A DNA stretch of 13,420 nt from an uncultured Erysipelotrichaceae bacterium. GTDB taxonomy: Bacteria; Bacillota_I; Bacilli_A; Erysipelotrichales; Coprobacillaceae. A model generated the notes under the pieces. It had not been told where the DNA came from. It ran no database searches and was given only the letters and a program-made list of their open reading frames with translations. Location: the NCBI GenBank assembly GCA_910588075.1, contig CAJUOS010000055.1, positions 1 through 13,420 on the forward strand. The letters are read 5' to 3'. Shown in pieces: positions 7,538 through 13,420 of this stretch (the first letter of the stretch is position 1; every line of letters starts with the position of its first letter). The position numbers and the translations under genes are program-made.

Positions 7538-7576
7538 TTGACACATTATACTATGTAATGTATAGTATAATGTGTC
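7538..7576 (+). promoter_or_regulatory. PadR operon promoter embedded in a 15-bp inverted-repeat operator
   Basis: -35 TTGACA (7538-7543) and -10 TATAGT (7561-7566) with a 17-base spacer. A perfect inverted repeat overlies it: GACACATTATACTAT (7540-7554) and ATAGTATAATGTGTC (7562-7576), separated by 7 bases. Its left arm starts in the -35 and its right arm covers the -10, so a bound dimer would block RNA polymerase. PadR-family repressors usually autoregulate, so PadR is the likely ligand. Transcription would start near 7573, leaving a very short leader before GGGAGG at 7577. Confidence 0.8.
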
Positions 7577-7589
7577 GGGAGGTTTTATT

Positions 7590-7907
7590 GTGAATGCACA
7601 ACTTAGAAAAGGTTTTTTAGAATTTTGTGTTTTAGCAAGTATTGTAAATAAGGATTCATATGGTTATCAGATTATTAAAGATATAAATTCATGTATTTCT
7701 ATTTCTGAATCAACACTATATCCAATTTTAAAAAGGTTGGAAACACAACAAGATGTTATAACATATTCAGTTGAACATAATGGAAGATTAAGAAAGTATT
7801 ATAAGATTACTGAACAAGGGAAGATACATTTAGAAGAATTTTTAGAAAATTGGAAGCAAATAGAAAATATTTATCATTTTATCAAGGGAGAATTAAAAAA
7901 TGAATAA
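7590..7907 (+). CDS. PadR family transcriptional regulator
   Basis: Small winged-helix regulator of 105 residues, a PadR subfamily-2-like protein lacking a long C-terminal domain. Seen: MNAQLRKGFLEFCVLA (the standard first helix), GYQIIKDI, the recognition-helix region ESTLYPILKRLE, and the wing NGRLRKYYKITEQG, followed by a dimerisation helix. Start: GTG 7590 has GGGAGG (7577-7582) at 7-base spacing and gives the family's usual N-terminus. The in-frame GTG at 7572 lies inside the operator and before the ribosome binding site, so it is rejected. The gene overlaps the next by 8 bases. PadR followed by a HAAS/DUF1700 membrane protein is a common Firmicutes arrangement for envelope-stress or antimicrobial responses. 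Autoregulation through the inverted repeat just upstream is likely; the inducing signal is unknown. Confidence 0.92.
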   Translation: MNAQLRKGFLEFCVLASIVNKDSYGYQIIKDINSCISISESTLYPILKRLETQQDVITYSVEHNGRLRKYYKITEQGKIHLEEFLENWKQIENIYHFIKGELKNE

Positions 7908-8502
7908 ACAAGAATATATAGCAAATTTAAAAATACAGTTAAAAGATGAAAAATATGAAACAGTTTGTCAAGTGATTGAATATTATGAAGAAATAATTGA
8001 TGATTGTATAGAAGAAGGAAAAAATGAGAATGAAGTTATCAATAATTTAGAGAATGTTCAAGATGTTGTTAGAAATATTAAGGATGATGATCTTTCATTT
8101 GATATTAATCCTATCAAGAAGAATTCAATATCATATTTCATTATTATTTTACTTATATTAGGTTTTCCTTTATGGGGTTCTTTATTAGCAGCTGTATTTT
8201 TATTGATTTTAAGTATTTATATAATGATTTGGTGTATTCCTATTGTTACATGTAGTTTGACATTATCATCGTTTATTATTTTTAGTGTAGGTATATTTGG
8301 GTCATTTCCATTATTTATGTCATCTTTGTCTCTAGGGTTAACACAATTAGGAGTGGCTGCTTTATTTGCTGGTATAGGAATAATAAGTTTTATATTAACT
8401 TATATCAGTTATCAAAAAATTCTAGGTGTATCAATATATATAACAAGACAATTAAAAACATATTTATTAAATATATTAAGAAAGGTGAGAGTTGTATGTT
8501 AA
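7900..8502 (+). CDS. HAAS/DUF1700 domain membrane protein
   Basis: 200-residue protein. The N-terminal cytoplasmic HAAS-like domain (about 1-70) has the typical acidic core YYEEIIDDCIEEGKNENEV and is followed by about four hydrophobic segments (roughly 77-93, 95-115, 118-145 and 148-172) and a basic tail. The HAAS domain is associated with PadR-type regulators and is thought to help signal to them. The biochemical role of this protein is not known. The start overlaps padR by 8 bases, with AGGGAGA just inside padR. Its own stop overlaps the next gene by 7 bases, so the three genes are almost certainly one operon under the padR operator. Confidence 0.82.
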   Translation: MNKQEYIANLKIQLKDEKYETVCQVIEYYEEIIDDCIEEGKNENEVINNLENVQDVVRNIKDDDLSFDINPIKKNSISYFIIILLILGFPLWGSLLAAVFLLILSIYIMIWCIPIVTCSLTLSSFIIFSVGIFGSFPLFMSSLSLGLTQLGVAALFAGIGIISFILTYISYQKILGVSIYITRQLKTYLLNILRKVRVVC

Positions 8503-8723
8503 AAAATTCGTATAAATTGTGGTTGCCTTTAGTTATACTTTGTATAATGATAGGAATGATTTTATCTGGTTTAGGATATTGTTTTAGAAATAATGATTCT
8601 TATTTAAAAAATAATCGACATCAGTGGTATCAAATTATTTATATTGATAGTGATGATAATCTGCATGTTGGTGTAGAGTTTCAAGATATTTCTATCGGAG
8701 GATTTGAAATCCCTTTACCTTGA
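8496..8723 (+). CDS. Small single-pass membrane protein, third gene of the PadR operon
   Basis: 75 residues: a short basic N-terminus, one strong hydrophobic segment (about 8-30, WLPLVILCIMIGMILSGLGY), then about 45 mainly polar residues ending in IDSDDNLHVGVEFQDISIGGFEIPLP, with beta-strand character. The ribosome binding site AAAGGTGAG (8481-8489) is 6 bases upstream and the start overlaps the HAAS gene. In comparable PadR-HAAS operons the third gene is often a DUF4097 protein of 200-300 residues with a membrane anchor and beta repeats. This gene could be a shortened relative that kept only the anchor and the first strands. I found no continuation in any forward frame after the TGA at 8721. 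No family is recognised with confidence. Confidence 0.65.
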   Translation: MLKNSYKLWLPLVILCIMIGMILSGLGYCFRNNDSYLKNNRHQWYQIIYIDSDDNLHVGVEFQDISIGGFEIPLP

Positions 8724-8817
8724 TTTATTTGTTTTATAAGTAGTTGAATATATTTGTAGTAAGTTTATTATATATTGTTATTTAATGTTTAAAATAAGAT
8801 CTTGAAAAGGAGTATTA

Positions 8818-8845
8818 TTGATATATGTATCTAACATGATATAAT
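8818..8845 (+). promoter_or_regulatory. Candidate promoter of the 51-residue protein / lipoprotein pair
   Basis: -35 TTGATA (8818-8823) and -10 TATAAT (8840-8845) with a 16-base spacer. The predicted start near 8852 leaves a ~43-base leader. The 171 bases between genes here hold nothing else I can support. Confidence 0.6.
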
Positions 8846-8894
8846 TGATTTATAAAGATATATTCTTATAAAATAATAAAAAGGAAGTTAGGAT

Positions 8895-9050
8895 ATGAGT
8901 TTTTTTAAAAAATATAAATTCCAATATCATCTTATCACAAAACATTATAATACAAGTACAGGCTATTATACTAAAAATCATGCATATGAACGTTATGCTA
9001 TTGTTCCTCAGACCAATGATACTTATATATATTTATTATCAATAGAGTAA
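8895..9050 (+). CDS. Unrecognised 51-residue protein
   Basis: Small open frame with a convincing context: AAGGAAG at 8881-8887 is 7 bases before ATG 8895, and a promoter candidate lies 50 bases further up. The stop TAA (9048-9050) is one base before the ATG of the lipoprotein gene, which has only a weak ribosome site of its own, pointing to translational coupling. The protein starts MSFFKKYKFQYHL and is rich in Tyr (9 of 51), Lys and His. It has no signal peptide, membrane segment or Cys. I recognise no family. A cytoplasmic partner or leader for the lipoprotein is possible but unproven; a diverged remnant of a longer gene is the alternative. Confidence 0.5.
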   Translation: MSFFKKYKFQYHLITKHYNTSTGYYTKNHAYERYAIVPQTNDTYIYLLSIE

Positions 9051-9051
9051 A

Positions 9052-9516
9052 ATGAACATTAAAAAAATATTAATTGGTTTATTAACGCTATTTATTATTG
9101 GTGCTTGTACAAATTCAACTAAAAAGACACATAATACTTTGAAAGAAAAAGATTTTTCTTTGGAAATTTATTATCATCATTTTGGGACAACAGAAAATAA
9201 AGATAATTTGATATTATATGCTTATTATGTTAATGTTAATAACGCTGATATTGATATTAATAATGTTGATGTAAACATCGAAGGTATTGATTTATTAGGT
9301 GATATTAATAAAGAACTCACTGAAAATGATGATTATACAAAAAATTATTGTAAGAATAGAATATTTCCTGATGATGACAACTATATAGCTCAATATTATG
9401 TTTTAACAACAAAGGTCGAACCAACATTACGTAATTCAAAACATATACGAGCATCCATCACTTATAAAGGAGAAACTATTAAAATAGAAATATCTGGTTT
9501 TATAGAATTAGGATAA
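9052..9516 (+). CDS. Small lipoprotein of unknown function
   Basis: 154 residues. The N-terminus MNIKKILIGLLTLFIIGAC is a type II signal peptide: two lysines, a hydrophobic stretch of about 12 residues, and lipobox IIGAC with the lipidated Cys19. The mature part (about 136 residues) is exported and anchored to the outer face of the membrane. It is acidic, rich in Asn, Asp, Tyr and Ile, with alternating hydrophobic/polar runs (ADIDINNVDVNIEGIDLLG) suggesting a beta-sandwich. A single further Cys (about residue 101) follows DDYTKNY. No enzymatic motif is seen and I do not recognise the family. The start follows the 51-residue frame by one base, and a possible terminator lies about 110 bases downstream. 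Confidence 0.75.
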   Translation: MNIKKILIGLLTLFIIGACTNSTKKTHNTLKEKDFSLEIYYHHFGTTENKDNLILYAYYVNVNNADIDINNVDVNIEGIDLLGDINKELTENDDYTKNYCKNRIFPDDDNYIAQYYVLTTKVEPTLRNSKHIRASITYKGETIKIEISGFIELG

Positions 9517-9624
9517 TCAAATCATTGAGTAAGATAACTCTAGAGGTCTTTTTATCAGATATCTTAGTATGATGAAAAATAATAGAAATTCAAAGATTGA
9601 ATAGTTTACTAAGATTCTAATTAG

Positions 9625-9666
9625 AGGATTGTAACTTGTCATTTACAAGAGATTATCCTTTTTATT
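9625..9666 (+). terminator. Possible terminator after the lipoprotein gene
   Basis: Outer stem AGGAT (9625-9629) with ATCCT (9655-9659), inner stem CTTGT (9635-9639) with ACAAG (9645-9649) around CATTT, then TTTTTATTTT. A 5-base internal loop between the two stems weakens the case. Confidence 0.4.
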
Positions 9667-9892
9667 TTGATATAAAGAGATAGCTAAGAGTATTTTTTAG
9701 TATAATTATTATGAAAGATGGAGTAAATTTTATAAATTTAGGAAAGTTTAAATCTTAAGATAGTGAAGATGTATATATTGAAATAATGAAATTATTCAAA
9801 TAAAAAAAGTACTTGTATTCCTTGTTAAAAATATTGAGAGAAACAACAAAAATAATATATTGAAGATTAAAAAATGAGTATTAAATGAGTAG

Positions 9893-9906
9893 GGAACATA
9901 TGTTCC
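9893..9906. promoter_or_regulatory. LexA (SOS) box-like palindrome
   Basis: GGAACATATGTTCC is a perfect 14-bp palindrome. It matches the Firmicutes LexA/DinR consensus CGAACRNRYGTTYC at 13 of 14 positions, differing only in the first base. It ends two bases before the -35 of the flotillin promoter. The following TTTTT makes a weak intrinsic terminator an alternative reading. Confidence 0.45.
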
Positions 9907-9908
9907 TT

Positions 9909-9937
9909 TTTACTTTGTCGAATTTTGTTGGTATAAT
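9909..9937 (+). promoter_or_regulatory. Flotillin operon promoter (extended -10)
   Basis: -10 TATAAT (9932-9937) is preceded by TGG, forming an extended -10. A fair -35, TTTACT (9909-9914), lies 17 bases upstream. The predicted start near 9944 gives a ~36-base leader with AAAGGAGG at 9964-9971. Confidence 0.7.
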
Positions 9938-9979
9938 AAAGGTATGAAGTTTCTAATATATAAAAAGGAGGAAAAAAAT

Positions 9980-11446
9980 ATGGAAATGGTTTTGGATTTG
10001 TTTTTAAATAATATATTTGTAGTTATTATTTTTGTGGTTGTAGTTATTATTATATTAATTATGGTAAGTGGGTATGTAAAAGCTTCACCAGATACTGCGT
10101 ATATTATTTCTGGATTACGTAAACAACCAAAGGTATTAATTGGAAAGGCTGGAATTAAAGTTCCTTTCTTAGAAAAGAAAGATGAATTGAATTTACAACT
10201 AATTCCTATTGATGTGAAAACATCAAGTGCAGTTCCAACTGCTGATTATATTAATATTAATGTTGATGCAGCTGTTAATGTTAAAATTAGTGATAAGACA
10301 GAACGTTTGAATTTAGCAGCTCAAAACTTTTTGAATAAGCCAGTAGAATATATTGCTAAGGTTGCAAGAGAAGTTTTAGAAGGAAATATGCGTGAGATTG
10401 TAGGGCGTATGAATCTTGAAGAAATGGTTTCAGATCGTCAAAAATTTGCAGAATTAGTGAAAGAAAATGCAGAGCCTGATTTAGCAAAAATGGGATTGGA
10501 TATTGTTTCATTTAATGTTCAAAATTTTGTGGATGGTAATGGTGTTATAGAAAATTTAGGTGTTGATAATATTGTTAAAATTCAAAAAAATGCAGCTATT
10601 TCTAGAGCTGTGAGTGAAAGAGATATTGCTCAAGCTCAAGCAAGAGCTTCTCAAGAAGCAAATGATGCAAAAGTAGATGCACAAACAAAAATTGCTGAAC
10701 GTAATAATGAGTTAGCTATTAAACAAGCTGAATTAAAAAAGATAGCAGATGCTAAACAAGCTGAGGCTGATGCAGCATATAAAATTCAAGAAGAACAATC
10801 TCGTAAATCTATTGAAATAGCAACAGCAGATGCAAATATTATGCGTCAAGAAAAGGAAATTGAATTAAGACGTAAAGATGTTGAAGTGACTGAACAAGAA
10901 TTAGAAGCAAAGATTAAAAAACAAGCAGAAGCAGAAAAATTTGCAGCTGAACAAAAAGCAGATGCAGATTTATATAGACGTCAAAAAGATGCAGAAGCTC
11001 AACTTTTTGAACAACAAAGACAAGCGGAAGCTAAAAAAGCAGAAGCAGAAGCTGTGAAGTATCAAATGGAACAAGAAGCAGCAGGTATTGCAGCTAAAGG
11101 TGAAGCTGAGGCGAAAGCAATAGAAGCCAAAGGTATTGCAGAAGCAGAAGCGTTAAATAAAAAAGCAGAAGCTATGAAGAAATATGGTGAAGCAGCAGTT
11201 ATGGAAATGTATTTTAATATGCTTCCTAAAGCTGTTGAAGCCGCTTCTAAACCACTTGAAAAAGTTGATAAAATTACAATGTATGGTGAGGGAAATCAAG
11301 CTAAGCTTGTTTCTGATATCATTAATACAGCAACACAAGTAAGTGAAGGGATGAATGAATCAATGGGAATTGATTTAAAAAGTGTTCTATCAGGATTTTT
11401 AGGTGCAAAAGTAGCTACAAAAGATAATGAAGATAAAGAAAAATAA
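9980..11446 (+). CDS. Flotillin family protein (SPFH domain)
   Basis: 488-residue membrane scaffold, similar in plan to Bacillus FloT/YuaG, which organises functional membrane microdomains. Seen: an N-terminal membrane anchor (about 12-29, FVVIIFVVVVIIILIMV), an SPFH/band-7 domain (about 32-190, including VPFLEKKDELNLQ and an REVLEGNMREIVGRMNLEE block), then a long Glu/Ala/Lys-rich coiled coil (about 200-405, repeated AEAEA units) and a C-terminal tail after YGEAAVMEMYFNMLPKAVEAAS. Start: ATG 9980 has AAAGGAGG (9964-9971) at 8-base spacing. The in-frame ATG at 9944 lies at the predicted transcription start, has no ribosome site and would add a polar stretch before the anchor. The usual partner, an NfeD-type protein, is absent here. 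The stop overlaps the next gene as TAATG. Confidence 0.93.
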   Translation: MEMVLDLFLNNIFVVIIFVVVVIIILIMVSGYVKASPDTAYIISGLRKQPKVLIGKAGIKVPFLEKKDELNLQLIPIDVKTSSAVPTADYININVDAAVNVKISDKTERLNLAAQNFLNKPVEYIAKVAREVLEGNMREIVGRMNLEEMVSDRQKFAELVKENAEPDLAKMGLDIVSFNVQNFVDGNGVIENLGVDNIVKIQKNAAISRAVSERDIAQAQARASQEANDAKVDAQTKIAERNNELAIKQAELKKIADAKQAEADAAYKIQEEQSRKSIEIATADANIMRQEKEIELRRKDVEVTEQELEAKIKKQAEAEKFAAEQKADADLYRRQKDAEAQLFEQQRQAEAKKAEAEAVKYQMEQEAAGIAAKGEAEAKAIEAKGIAEAEALNKKAEAMKKYGEAAVMEMYFNMLPKAVEAASKPLEKVDKITMYGEGNQAKLVSDIINTATQVSEGMNESMGIDLKSVLSGFLGAKVATKDNEDKEK

Positions 11447-12333
11447 TGAAAACAATTTTAGCAAAGACAATTCTAACTAAGAATAAATATCCACATTATT
11501 GGTTTGGTAATGATTATAATATCAACCTTTATCGTGGTTGTCATCATGGGTGCATCTATTGTGATAGTAGAAGCGAATGTTATCAAAATGATGATTTTGA
11601 TACTGTAAAAGTGAAAAAAGATGCTTTGATTATATTGCAAAAAGAATTGGCTAAAAAAAGAAATAAAGGTGTTGTTGGAATTGGTGCAATGAGTGATTCT
11701 TATAATTTGTTTGAAAATGAAATGGAAATAACAAGAGGGGCATTAAAACTTTTAAAAGATTATCATTTTGGAGTTTCTTTAGAAACAAAAAGTGATTTAG
11801 TTACAAGAGATATAGATTTATTTTTAGATATTCAAAGGTATAATGATGTTATTGTTAAATTATCTATAACAACAGTTGATGATCAATTATCTCAAATCAT
11901 AGAACCTCATGCACCTGTTTCTTCACTTAGGTTTCAAGCTTTAAAGAAATTAAGTGATGCAGGTATTTATACTGGTATACTTATCCATCCCATTTTACCT
12001 TTTATAACAGATACTGAGGAGAATATAAAAGCAATGGTAAAACGAGCACATGAAAATGGAGCAAAGTTTATTCATGCTTATTTTGGAGTAACTTTACGTG
12101 ATCGACAAAGAGATTATTTTTATCAAAATTTAGAATATAATTTTCCAGGTTTAAAAGATAAATATATGAAACGTTATGGACAACATTATCAATGTTTTTC
12201 AAAAAATAGAAATCATTTGGAATATATATTTAAAAAAGAATGTCAAAAATATGGCATTCTTTACAAAATGGAAGATATTATTCAAGCTTATAAAACTAAA
12301 CAGACTAAAACTGAACAATTATCTTTGTTTTAA
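11446..12333 (+). CDS. SPL-like radical SAM protein with C-terminal sliding-clamp motif
   Basis: 295-residue radical S-adenosylmethionine protein of the spore-photoproduct-lyase-like group (COG1533 type). Seen: YRGCHHGCIYCD with the CX3CX2C [4Fe-4S] ligands Cys32, Cys36 and Cys39, then GIGAMSDSYN, SLETKSDLVTRD, the KLSITT strand, EPHAPVSSLRF and a GILIHPILPFITDTEEN stretch, in the usual order for this family. Family members related to SplB act on DNA lesions, but many in this broader group have no known substrate. The last five residues, QLSLF (291-295), match the bacterial beta-clamp (DnaN)-binding consensus QL[SD]LF, supporting a role at DNA. The start overlaps the flotillin stop (TAATG), and no separate strong ribosome site is needed if coupled. 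The TAA overlaps the rpiR-family stop from the other strand. Confidence 0.88.
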   Translation: MKTILAKTILTKNKYPHYWFGNDYNINLYRGCHHGCIYCDSRSECYQNDDFDTVKVKKDALIILQKELAKKRNKGVVGIGAMSDSYNLFENEMEITRGALKLLKDYHFGVSLETKSDLVTRDIDLFLDIQRYNDVIVKLSITTVDDQLSQIIEPHAPVSSLRFQALKKLSDAGIYTGILIHPILPFITDTEENIKAMVKRAHENGAKFIHAYFGVTLRDRQRDYFYQNLEYNFPGLKDKYMKRYGQHYQCFSKNRNHLEYIFKKECQKYGILYKMEDIIQAYKTKQTKTEQLSLF

Positions 12334-13205
12334 TCAGAAACAGGACTTAATAAAGGATGACGAGAGTCATTCTTTTTGTCATAACCAATTTTATTTTTAA
12401 TATTTTCATCATAATCTTTTTGAAATAAACATGAAAAAATAATATTTAATAAATATTCAATAGATATTTGAGAAGAAAAGGGAGCGATTTTAGTAAATAT
12501 TTTTTCTCTTGAACCAATATTTAGAATATAATCTGCATAATGAGATAAACGATTATTACCAACCGAAGTTAAAATAATGGTTGGAGTTTTCTTTTCTTTT
12601 AAAATTTGAGCAATATGTACAATTTCATTTGTTTCACCAGAATATGAAATAATCAGAGCAATTCTTTTTTCATTAGAATTATAAGATAAAAAAACTTGTT
12701 CTCCATGTAAAATCTTTAAATTAACATCTCTTTGAATACGCATCATTTTATGTTGAAATGACATTGCAGCTAAAAGAGAATTTCCAGAACCATAAATATC
12801 AATCTTATCACTTTGATAGAGAAGATTAACAATTTTATCTAGTTCATCAAAATTAATCAGTTTAACAGTATCAGCAATGACTTCTTTTGATAAAGTTGAT
12901 AATTTATGACAAATCATTTCTTTACTATCATCTTTGTTAAAAGGGAAATTAACATCTATACGATCATTATGATGTAAATCATATTGAAGTTCAGCAGAGT
13001 ATTTAATCTTGAAATCATTATATCCATCCAACCCAATTTTTTTACATAAGCGCACAATTGTAGCAGGAGAAGTATATGTTTTCTTAGCTAATTCTTTAAT
13101 TGACATATTGAGTATGGCATCTCCATGATTTAAAATATATTCACTAATTTCTTTTTCTGATTGTGTAAAATCTAATTCAAATTCTAATTGTGTCATTATG
13201 CTCAT
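12330..13205 (-). CDS. RpiR/MurR family transcriptional regulator
   Basis: 291-residue DNA-binding regulator of the RpiR family. The N-terminal helix-turn-helix domain (about 1-75) has ISEYILNHGDAILNMSIKELAKKTYTSPATIVRLCKKIGLDGYNDFK. The SIS sugar-phosphate-binding domain (about 110-250) shows IDIYGSGNSLLAA and LIISYSGETNEIVHIAQ. Members bind phosphosugars and control sugar-use genes. No such gene is in the window, so the target is probably beyond the right edge. Start: ATG 13205 has AGGTGAT (13216-13210) upstream with 4-6 base spacing. The GTG at 13214 overlaps that site and the ATG at 13196 is too far from it. The gene converges on the radical SAM gene with overlapping stops. Its last ~20 residues encode the opposite operon's terminator and look poorly constrained. 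Confidence 0.9.
   Translation of the reverse strand: MSIMTQLEFELDFTQSEKEISEYILNHGDAILNMSIKELAKKTYTSPATIVRLCKKIGLDGYNDFKIKYSAELQYDLHHNDRIDVNFPFNKDDSKEMICHKLSTLSKEVIADTVKLINFDELDKIVNLLYQSDKIDIYGSGNSLLAAMSFQHKMMRIQRDVNLKILHGEQVFLSYNSNEKRIALIISYSGETNEIVHIAQILKEKKTPTIILTSVGNNRLSHYADYILNIGSREKIFTKIAPFSSQISIEYLLNIIFSCLFQKDYDENIKNKIGYDKKNDSRHPLLSPVSD
12352..12377 (+). terminator. Terminator of the flotillin/radical SAM operon, inside the convergent gene
   Basis: Stem AAAGGATGAC (12352-12361) with GTCATTCTTT (12366-12375), loop GAGA, one G-U pair, and a T run to 12377. It lies 19 bases after the radical SAM stop and within the last codons of the minus-strand regulator (encoding about KNDSRHPL). Confidence 0.7.
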
Positions 13206-13222
13206 TATTATCACCTGTTTTA

Positions 13223-13251
13223 ATTATAGAAATAAATAAAAATAAAAACAA
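13223..13251 (-). promoter_or_regulatory. Promoter of the RpiR-family regulator
   Basis: On the minus strand, -35 TTGTTT (13251-13246) and -10 TATAAT (13228-13223) with a 17-base spacer. The start near 13216 would make the transcript almost begin at the AGGTGAT ribosome site, so a more distal start is possible. Confidence 0.45.
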
Positions 13252-13378
13252 GACTTTTACTTTGGAAAACTATTAATATTTTCTATAAGAAATCAATATT
13301 TAAATAATAATAGATATCAGACTTTATCTTTAATGATTGATATGAGATAATAGGACATATTGAAAGAGGTGATTAACT

Positions 13379-13420
13379 ATTGTAAATCAAGTACTTTTTA
13401 AAAATATTTTTTATATACGT
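13379..13420 (+). CDS. Start of an unidentified gene running off the window (possible ATT start)
   Basis: AGAGGTGAT (13365-13373) is a good ribosome binding site. The only frame that stays open behind it begins ATT GTA AAT CAA at 13379, reading (M)VNQVLFKNIFYIR to the window end. An in-frame TGA at 13370-13372 closes it upstream, and there is no ATG, GTG or TTG in the frame. The GTG at 13369 and TTG at 13380 hit stops almost at once. Fourteen codons are too few to name a family. It is divergent from the RpiR-family gene, so it may be that regulator's target. Confidence 0.3.
   Translation, partial: MVNQVLFKNIFYIR

Larger units (their letters stand above)
9517..9943. other. 427-base gene-free region
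   Basis: No frame here has both a start with a ribosome site and useful length. It holds a possible terminator (9625-9666), a 14-bp LexA-box-like palindrome (9893-9906) and the flotillin promoter (9909-9937). A 15-codon ATG frame at 9711-9758 lacks a ribosome site. The stretch about 9670-9890 is very AT-rich and shows nothing I can name. Confidence 0.7.

Noticed and set aside
9711..9758. 15-codon ATG frame in the gene-free region
   Set aside because: No ribosome binding site and no recognisable product.
10600..11170. Repeated GCAGAAGCA-type DNA in the flotillin gene, resembling a tandem repeat
   Set aside because: It reflects the Glu/Ala-rich coiled coil normal for flotillins; units are irregular at DNA level.
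13260..13330. AATATT-centred inverted repeats upstream of the RpiR-family gene
   Set aside because: Short and wholly A/T, so expected by chance in this composition; not called as operators.
1..13420. tRNA or rRNA genes, CRISPR arrays, insertion sequences
   Set aside because: I saw no cloverleaf/GGTTC-type arms, no regularly spaced repeats and no transposase or terminal-repeat pair.

Overview
The window is AT-rich Firmicutes-type DNA: strong AGGAGG-like ribosome binding sites, tightly packed genes, sigma-A-type promoters and hairpin/T-tract terminators. TGG is used freely for Trp and TGA ends genes, so the standard bacterial code applies. The proteins (a reverse-type rubrerythrin, CoaBC/CoaX with an ECF S component, an 11-helix NSS symporter, PadR/HAAS genes, an RpiR regulator) suggest an anaerobic gut Firmicute. 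Erysipelotrichia/Coprobacillaceae is my best guess, but this is inference, not a measurement.

Layout. (1) 1-1796, plus strand: the 3' part of a malQ 4-alpha-glucanotransferase gene, overlapped by a patatin-like lipid hydrolase gene. (2) 1789-4356, minus strand: a CoA-precursor operon in the order ECF S component (probably pantothenate uptake), coaBC, coaX. It converges on the patatin gene, and one symmetric hairpin contains both stop codons. (3) 4604-5149, plus: a single-gene reverse rubrerythrin unit for peroxide defence, with its own promoter and terminator. (4) 5307-7481, plus: a short-chain dehydrogenase and a sodium-coupled amino-acid symporter. (5) 7590-8723, plus: a PadR repressor, a HAAS/DUF1700 membrane protein and a 75-residue membrane protein, each overlapping the next, behind a promoter buried in a perfect 15-bp inverted repeat. 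(6) 8895-9516, plus: an unrecognised 51-residue protein coupled to a small lipoprotein of unknown function. (7) 9517-9943: 427 bases without a gene, holding a possible terminator, a LexA-box-like palindrome and the next promoter. (8) 9980-12333, plus: a flotillin coupled (TAATG) to an SPL-like radical SAM protein that ends in QLSLF, a sliding-clamp-binding motif. (9) 12330-13205, minus: an RpiR-family sugar-phosphate regulator, convergent with the radical SAM gene. (10) 13379-13420: a strong ribosome binding site and an open frame running off the end, apparently with an ATT start.

The most unusual signal is in (7)-(8). A near-consensus SOS box lies directly upstream of a strong promoter driving flotillin plus a radical SAM protein of the spore-photoproduct-lyase family with a DNA-clamp motif. 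Together these suggest a DNA-damage link for a flotillin operon; this is an inference. The PadR/HAAS operon with an atypical third gene, and the 51-residue/lipoprotein pair after it, are the other poorly explained parts.
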